A stretch of 64,000 nt of DNA from assembly GCA_030068075.1 (NCBI GenBank), contig CM057826.1, positions 75,923,312 through 75,987,311 of the forward strand. The letters run 5' to 3'. How positions within the stretch are numbered: the first letter of the stretch is position 1; each line of letters opens with the position of its first letter. This DNA comes from Paguma larvata (lineage: Eukaryota; Chordata; Mammalia; Carnivora; Viverridae). Below the pieces are notes generated by a model, which saw only the letters and a program-made list of their open reading frames with translations, was not told where the DNA came from and did not search any database. Positions 58,360 to 64,000 of this stretch are shown here, piece by piece. The position numbers and the translations under genes were made by a program.

Positions 58360-60220
58360 GTTTCTATTTTTAAGAAACAGATTCAGATCTACTCTGATGA
58401 AATTTAGAAAGCAAGAGAGACAAACTGACTGAAAGAGAGGGAGAGAAAAAAAGAGAGAACAGGGTAGGAAAACAGTGCAGTTGTGTACAAGAAATTCAAC
58501 TAGAAACTTGGCTTATCTTCCTTAATAAATAGGTCTGCATGGAGGTAGAACTATGGGTAAATTCCTTTAAACTAGATTCAGTTGCTCAAAGACACACCAC
58601 ACACAGGAGTCAAAGTCTATGAAAACATCCCCAAGTCTCCATTCCCTGGACTAGGTTAAGAGGGAAGTGCTGGATAGGCGGAAGTAGAGGGTTGAAGGGC
58701 TACTATATCAACAACAGCAGTAGCAGTGCCTAGAGTTTATTAATACTGAATGATCCTTAAGTGACATCTAATTAGGTCGATTTCTAGGAAAGTGATATTA
58801 TCCATCTAGTGCCACTCAGCTGAAAGAGAGACAGCAGAAATGGTAACCCAGATAATGTGGTCCACAGACATGCCGTGTGTGTGTGTTGTGTGTGTGTGTG
58901 TGTGCGTGAGTGACTTCACTTTACCTTAAATTATCCTTATATTTCAAGAATTATTTGAACTTTTAATATTTTATATTTATCTTTTTGTTGTGTAAAGGTA
59001 GAAACATCCAATCAAATAAAGAGACAAGTGAAGGACTTTTGCTCATCTCATTACAACTGCTTAAAAAAAAAAAAAAAAGGCAAGAGAAGAGAATTTAAAG
59101 TCGGTAGGAAACCCAAATAAAGCAATAGGTATTGTAGTTAAAACAATGTTACTAAATTCATAGGTTACCGATATTAAGGTCTTACTAGGGATATTAAAAA
59201 AAAACACCTGAGTTTTATATGTAAACTACAGAAATGGGAAATTATTATTCAAATCTCCATTCTACCAGAAAGTCATTGGTTTTTTCCCGGGAAGTATGAA
59301 ACAAAGGTGTGGAGGAGTGCAGGAGAAAAGTGGTATGCGTAACCTCTTGCACACGATTTGGCAAAAACTAATCATTATATTTAAAAATAAGTAGGCAATT
59401 ACTTCTGAAATTGCCAGGAAAACTGGTAATATAAAGAATGCCTATTTTCATATCAAGAGATTTAATACCAGAAATGCATATTTTATAGACGTGAATTTGG
59501 ATCAGCTGCTACTGTGAATACAATATGTATATTAAATTTGAAGGTAAACATGATATAATGCATCAGAGTTGAATGAGCCAAATTTTCTCAAAAGCTAACA
59601 TGAGCAACTCGTAAGCATCAAGCCTCAGTTTCCTAAATATACACATAGTACCTTCACATTACAGTGTTCTACAAGCCGACAAGTCCACATGCCAGTGTTA
59701 CAGTTCTAACCAATGAAAAATATAGTTCCTGACATAAATAGTGCATATTTTGGCTTTTTCTTTACTATTACGGGCAGTACTGAGAGGTCATAACTAAAAC
59801 GCCCTATTGGAACAATCCTAATGACATATGGACACATATAAAGTAAGCATTATTTACTCCTTACTTGAGAAACAGAGTGGAAAAGAACTACATGGTAGTC
59901 ATACAAAATTTTACTCTTTTCCACTTAACTCACAAGTCTATCTGTTCTTCCACAGAAGCTTCCTTGTGTCTTCACTGCTGTGAGGGCAGTAAAACCACAT
60001 CAAATGAGGAAACCTTAACTAATAGATAAGACTCAAAGAGTGGTATCAGCTCAGTTCTTGCGAATGGAGTGACAATTCACATCATTTTCTTCAATAGAGT
60101 TGACATTCTACTAATAATTAAAATATTTGTGTTTCGGTTTTCCCATTTTAAAATCATATTTACTATCAGGGAAACTTGATCAGGATTATTTTTTATTTAC
60201 TTAATTCACTGAATTAATTT
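58360..60220. other. Gene-free, simple repeat only
   Basis: A GT microsatellite with one interruption (58874-58908) and a 16-A run near 59063 are the only recognisable items. Confidence 0.5.
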
Positions 60221-60224
60221 GGAT

Positions 60225-60545
60225 AGTCTGGATAATGTTACAGAACCATCCTGAAATCTCAGTGGCTTATTACAACAAATGATTTATTCTTTCTAATTCA
60301 GAGGACCTGTCCAATGAGAATTGCTAAGATAATCCCTGTTCTACACAACCATTCAGTGATGCAAGTTGTCATTCCAGGGTCTGGTGGTTTTCCATGGCCC
60401 GATGGTTTCATTAATTGGAAAAGAAAAGTCAGGGAATCATATCCTAGCTGTTAATCGCTCCATTCTGGAAGTGATATTTATTATTTTCTCACACCCATTG
60501 TCAGAATTAGTTCCAAAGTTCCATATGTGGGACATATGGGTTGCT
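60225..60545 (+). repeat. Ancient interspersed repeat (tentative)
   Basis: 'gttacagaaccatcctgaaa', 'tctcagtggcttattacaac' followed by 'aaatgatttattctttc' recalls an old mammalian repeat class. The 62-codon frame at 60366-60554 lies inside it. Confidence 0.45.
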
Positions 60546-60549
60546 TATG

Positions 60550-62100
60550 GATAGTCAATATGCAGTGATTGTCTCTGCTATTAATAATCACTATCTTTTT
60601 TTATTAGATAAAGGCTTTTCATGAGACTTTGTTCTCGAAAAAAAAAGTACAATTTTGGAAATGAATGTCATCATATGAATTCATTTTTAGGAGTCTAGGT
60701 CTAGAAGAACTGTAAGGAATCTAGTCATCCTTGAATTGATATCTACATTAGAAAGAACAATTTTATTCTCAGTTTATTTCTTAGAGTGAAATTGAATTGA
60801 AACATTGAACACTGAAATCTAAAACCCTACTGATTTCCCAAATCAGTAAGATTTGATTACCAAATTTAAACTCACCAATTTCCTTAGATGAGAGTCTTCT
60901 CCATAACTGTCTTAGCTTTTAATTGGCTTAAGTTCACTAGCTTTAGGCATACCAGCTAAACAAGTTTATTATATCCTTCCTATATATAATTATAAAACTA
61001 TATATACATATATACATAAAAACTATGTAATTACGTGTATCATACATTCCTTTTAATAGCATCTGTAGGACATGTTATATTTTTAGAATATAATTATAGC
61101 TGATTTTATTACTGATATAATCAAAACAAAATTATATCCAATTATAAGAGAATCAAAGTTTTTTAAATTCCCTAATTCTTTAGTAATACACAATGGACTT
61201 GAGGAACCAAACATGACCAGGTTTGGAGTCTGCCATGTGATAGCTGATATTTTAGAAAAAGAATGTTTCATTGCCTTCTGAGCCATGTCATGTCACCTCA
61301 GAAGAAATCAGATTCTGTGGGATGATTTTTTTCAGGTGGCAGAAGAGAAGTGATAATGGATTTCTATCTTTAAAAATATTGCAACATTGGCTACAATCAC
61401 AAGAAATTCCCTAACCTATTTTGACAAGGCTGTCCAACTAGGCTATTTGATGAATTATAGTGCTTCTATCTGTGATCTGTGTGAACTATTCCAGAGCAAT
61501 TTTATTCTATCCAAAATAACTTTGCCCACAGGGAGAAATAATAGAATAGTCAATTGGTATTATACGACTATTTGGTAGTAAATTAATGCCTCATGCAGGC
61601 TTTTAATCATTTATCTCTCATTCAGTATAATCAGGGTTATTTAGTATTGCTGATGCATCTCTTTAATGCGATTACTCAAATATCAGGTCCTAGAATGGAT
61701 CAAGAATTATCTGTTCTTAATAACATTTAGCTCAGGGTTTGTAACAAGAAACTGAAAACATAGCAAAATCTCCTTTAGCAAGTAATATAAGTAATAATAA
61801 AAAAAAAACAGACATTTTTCTGGTTTTTTTTCGTAAGCTCAATAATTGTTTTAAAATGCAGATTATCTAATGTCACAGGTGGATGACAGAGTGTTCATTA
61901 TTATAATTTGTTTTAAATGTTATATTTAGAAGTATTTTGATTTTACACTGAAATAACCTTGATGTTCAAAAATGAACTTAAATACTTGCAATGCACATCA
62001 TTAAAATTAATGTTTGTTTTCATGGTAAGACATTTATAATACACTGTAATATAAAAGGATGTGTCATATGACAGCTTCTGTCAATCTGCTTGCATAGAAA
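60550..62100. other. Gene-free, nothing recognised
   Basis: AT-rich with a TA patch at about 60980-61025. No recognised repeat or coding sequence. Confidence 0.5.
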
Positions 62101-62104
62101 ACTA

Positions 62105-63310
62105 CAGTTGGACCTTTCAACAATGTGGGTGTCAAGAGCACTGACCTCTCTGTGCAGTGGAAAGTACAATGTTAACTTTGACTCCCCCAAAACTAAGAGC
62201 CTACTGTTTACTGTAAGCCTTACTGATAAAATAAGCAATAAATTAACATATATTTTGTATGTTATATGTTATACAATCTATTCTTATAATAAAGCAACAT
62301 AGAAAAATCAAATATTAAGAAAATCAGAAGAAAGAGAATATATAATTACAGAATTGTCCTGGAAAAAACTCCACCCCCAGGCAGTGCCCCCTGTGGTCCC
62401 ATGGATCTGACTATTTCTTCATGTTTGGACAGAACAGATACAGCAATGTCCCTTCTTCGAGCCTCCAACATTCCCCCAACCTTTTTTCTAGATGCAACCT
62501 TGAGAACCATATTCTCAGCCATCCTCTGCCTATGGGACCAGCCAACACCATTTTTTGTTTAGCTCCTTATTGCTGAACAACCGTGAGCTCCCAGATTCGT
62601 CAGACTTATTCCATCAAGGTGGAGGTCACCATAAACCATCTGGTCAATACGTATCTATGAGCCTCCTACACTTATCTCTCTCTTGGCTTCTATTTCAACC
62701 ACTACAAGGTAGATCCAGAGGGTGTGGGCTGCTTTCTTCCACAAGTTGGCTGAGGAGAAGCCTGAGGGTGCCAAACGTCTCCTGAAAACCAGCACAGCAG
62801 AAGAGCCCTCTTCCAGGATGTGCATAAGTCATCCCAGATGAGTGGAGTAAAACTATGCATGCCATGGAAGCCCCCATCGTTCTGGAGAAGCACTTGAACC
62901 AGGCCCTTGGGATATACATCCCCTGGGTTTTGCCTGTGTAGACTCCTATCTCTGTGACTTCCTAGAGGTCTGCTTCCTAGGTTAGGAGGTAAAACTCATC
63001 AAGAAGGTGGGTGACTACATGACTGACAGTGGAAGACTGGCCACCAGGTTGGGCTGGCAAGTACTTTTTGGAAATGCTCATCCTCTAGCACAAATAGGAG
63101 CTTGAGGAGCGCAGCGGCTTTTGAGGGACCCCTCTGACAACTCCATGGTGGAAGGGCTTCTCCCTGCAGCCACTAGGCAGCTTTTTAACCACCTTGGAGC
63201 CTTCTCCCAAGCTGTGGACAAAATGGAAACAATAAAGCTTTTTGCAGAAAACAAATGCCTTTAAGCGAATCTGCACTAGTCAAATCTATAGGTTGTCAAA
63301 GAGTCGATTG
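62105..63310 (-). mobile_element. Pogo/Tigger-like DNA transposon relic, split
   Basis: The left end 'cagttggacctttcaaca' (62105) and right end 'gttgtcaaagagtcgattg' (to 63310) are imperfect inverted repeats, each flanked by TA (62103-62104, 63311-63312). The left interior has 'gtaagccttactgataaaat' and 'cccccaaaactaagagccta', matching a nonautonomous Tc1/mariner-class element in reverse orientation. About 62378-63252 is foreign, being the ferritin pseudogene. Exact family not assigned. Confidence 0.75.
62378..63252 (+). pseudogene. FTL: Processed pseudogene of ferritin light chain
   Basis: Intronless copy of the ferritin light chain mRNA. The parent encodes the L subunit of the cytosolic iron-storage cage. 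A 5'UTR is present (from about 62380), including a damaged iron-responsive element region at 62405-62435 where the loop bases appear deleted. The initiator is GTG (62583-62585) where ATG is expected. The reading SSQIRQTYSIKVEVTINHLV follows, then an in-frame TGA at codon 26 (62658-62660) and a +1 insertion in the T/C run at about 62733. Later FTL landmarks persist ('ctgtgacttcctagaggtct', 'actcatcaagaaggtgggtg'). The 3'UTR keeps 'cagccactaggcagcttttt' and ends with an AATAAA (63231-63236), 'gctttttgcag' and a short A-rich stretch. A degenerate duplication may be 62363-62375 and 63248-63259. No product expected. Confidence 0.93.
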
Positions 63311-63354
63311 TATATATTGACTTTGTTCTAGGCCACTCTGATAATCGGTTCATA

Positions 63355-63535
63355 AAAAATACATCCTTTGATCTTAGCAACTATTTTATGAATTAGACGA
63401 TATTATTATCCAATTTCATGTATAAAATAATTAAATAGGTCACCCAAGGAGACGTAGTTAATTTATTAAACAGAGATTTTAACCCAGGCAGTCTATAGAC
63501 TGAGAACCTGAATGTCTCGGACTATACTACCTATT
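63355..63535 (-). repeat. MIR SINE remnant
   Basis: Antisense MIR order: 'cttagcaactattttatgaa', 'ttattatccaatttcatgta', 'aaataggtcacccaaggaga', 'ttttaacccaggcagtctat'. Confidence 0.75.
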
Positions 63536-63818
63536 GTAGGTTGAAATATAAAGTTGTTTCTAAGGTAATGAAAATAAAAAGTGGGGTGAAATTTGTGATC
63601 TAAAAACTCTTTCTCAAATAGATGCATTGTCCAAAAGCATATTTAGGGTACCATATAAGGTGATAAATACTGGGACCTAGAAGTAAAACTTCAAAATATT
63701 TTAGATAAATTAATCAATGTTGATTACTCAAGAAATAAAGAGGTTATATAAATTACTTTTGCTTCCATTCAATGCATTTACTAACTTTATGGTTAAGCTG
63801 ATAATTTGTGTCACTTCT

Positions 63819-63988
63819 TATTTTTTTATTATTTTTTTTTATTTTTGAGAGAGAGAGACAGTGTGTGAGCAGGAGGTGCTGAGAGGGAGGGAGACACAGA
63901 GCCCCATGCGGGCTCAAACTCACTAACAACCAGATTGTGACCTGAAATGAAGTCAGCCCCTTCACTGACTAAGCCACCCAGGTGCCCC
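63819..63988 (-). mobile_element. CAN-SINE (felid type), internally deleted
   Basis: Complement: 'tttatttttgagagagagag', 'cagagccccatgcgggctca', end 'gccacccaggtgcccc'. About 40-50 bp shorter than full copies in the region between the CT body and the B box. Confidence 0.94.
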
Positions 63989-64000
63989 TGTTTCTCTTTT

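Noticed and set aside
1..64000. A novel defence, CRISPR, phage or operon-like system
   Set aside because: The sequence is mammalian nuclear DNA full of SINEs and L1s. There are no spaced direct-repeat arrays, no clustered co-directional genes and no intact coding sequence.
1..64000. Endogenous retrovirus or intact LTR
   Set aside because: No primer-binding site, paired LTRs or gag/pol/env-like reading frames were seen. The RT-like frames are all L1 ORF2.

Overview
The window is nuclear DNA from a carnivore, most likely a felid. It is AT-rich and carries about two dozen copies of a tRNA-derived SINE. Those copies have a 5' end near GGGGCGCCTGGGTGGC, an A-box-like and a B-box-like Pol III promoter, a CT-rich 3' part and an AAATAAATAAACATT-type tail. 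This matches the feliform CAN-SINE (SINEC_Fc type) and not the canid form. Species and chromosome cannot be read from the sequence. I find no intact protein-coding gene, no RNA gene other than SINE relics, no CpG island and no CRISPR array or other prokaryote-style system. Almost every listed open frame is chance, SINE-derived or L1-derived.

Layout. 1-5 kb: MIR, L2-like, MER5A-like and old L1 pieces. 5-16 kb: four full SINEs and one L2-like repeat in otherwise featureless AT-rich DNA, with a purine-rich tract at 14.9-15.15 kb. 16.3-18.7 kb: MIR, an L1 fragment, then a three-layer nest (old L1, SINE inside it, rearranged L1 ORF2 fragment inside the SINE). 20.7-22.3 kb: two SINEs and an ancient repeat. 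22.8-26.5 kb: a long minus-strand L1 with a SINE inside. 26.8-28.1 kb: a second three-layer nest (MER5A-like element, L1, SINE). 30-35.6 kb: a SINE, two 5'-truncated L1s (the second 2.16 kb with a clean target-site duplication) and a MIR. 38-44.7 kb: a weak candidate exon, an L1 with 5' inversion, two SINEs, a decayed L1 and a tiny L1 tail. 45.7 kb: the most consensus-like SINE of the window. 49.5-54 kb: a cluster of six SINEs. 54.6-56.5 kb: an old L1 holding a fresh 171-bp tandem triplication. 62.1-63.3 kb: a full-length processed ferritin light chain pseudogene inside a pogo/Tigger-like DNA transposon.

There are no genes working together here. The content is the insertion history of an intergenic or intronic region. 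The useful signals are insertion order, target-site duplications, microhomology at L1 junctions, the recent 171-bp amplification and the ferritin pseudogene. Repeat family names were assigned by recognition of consensus features, without a database search, so subfamily labels are approximate.
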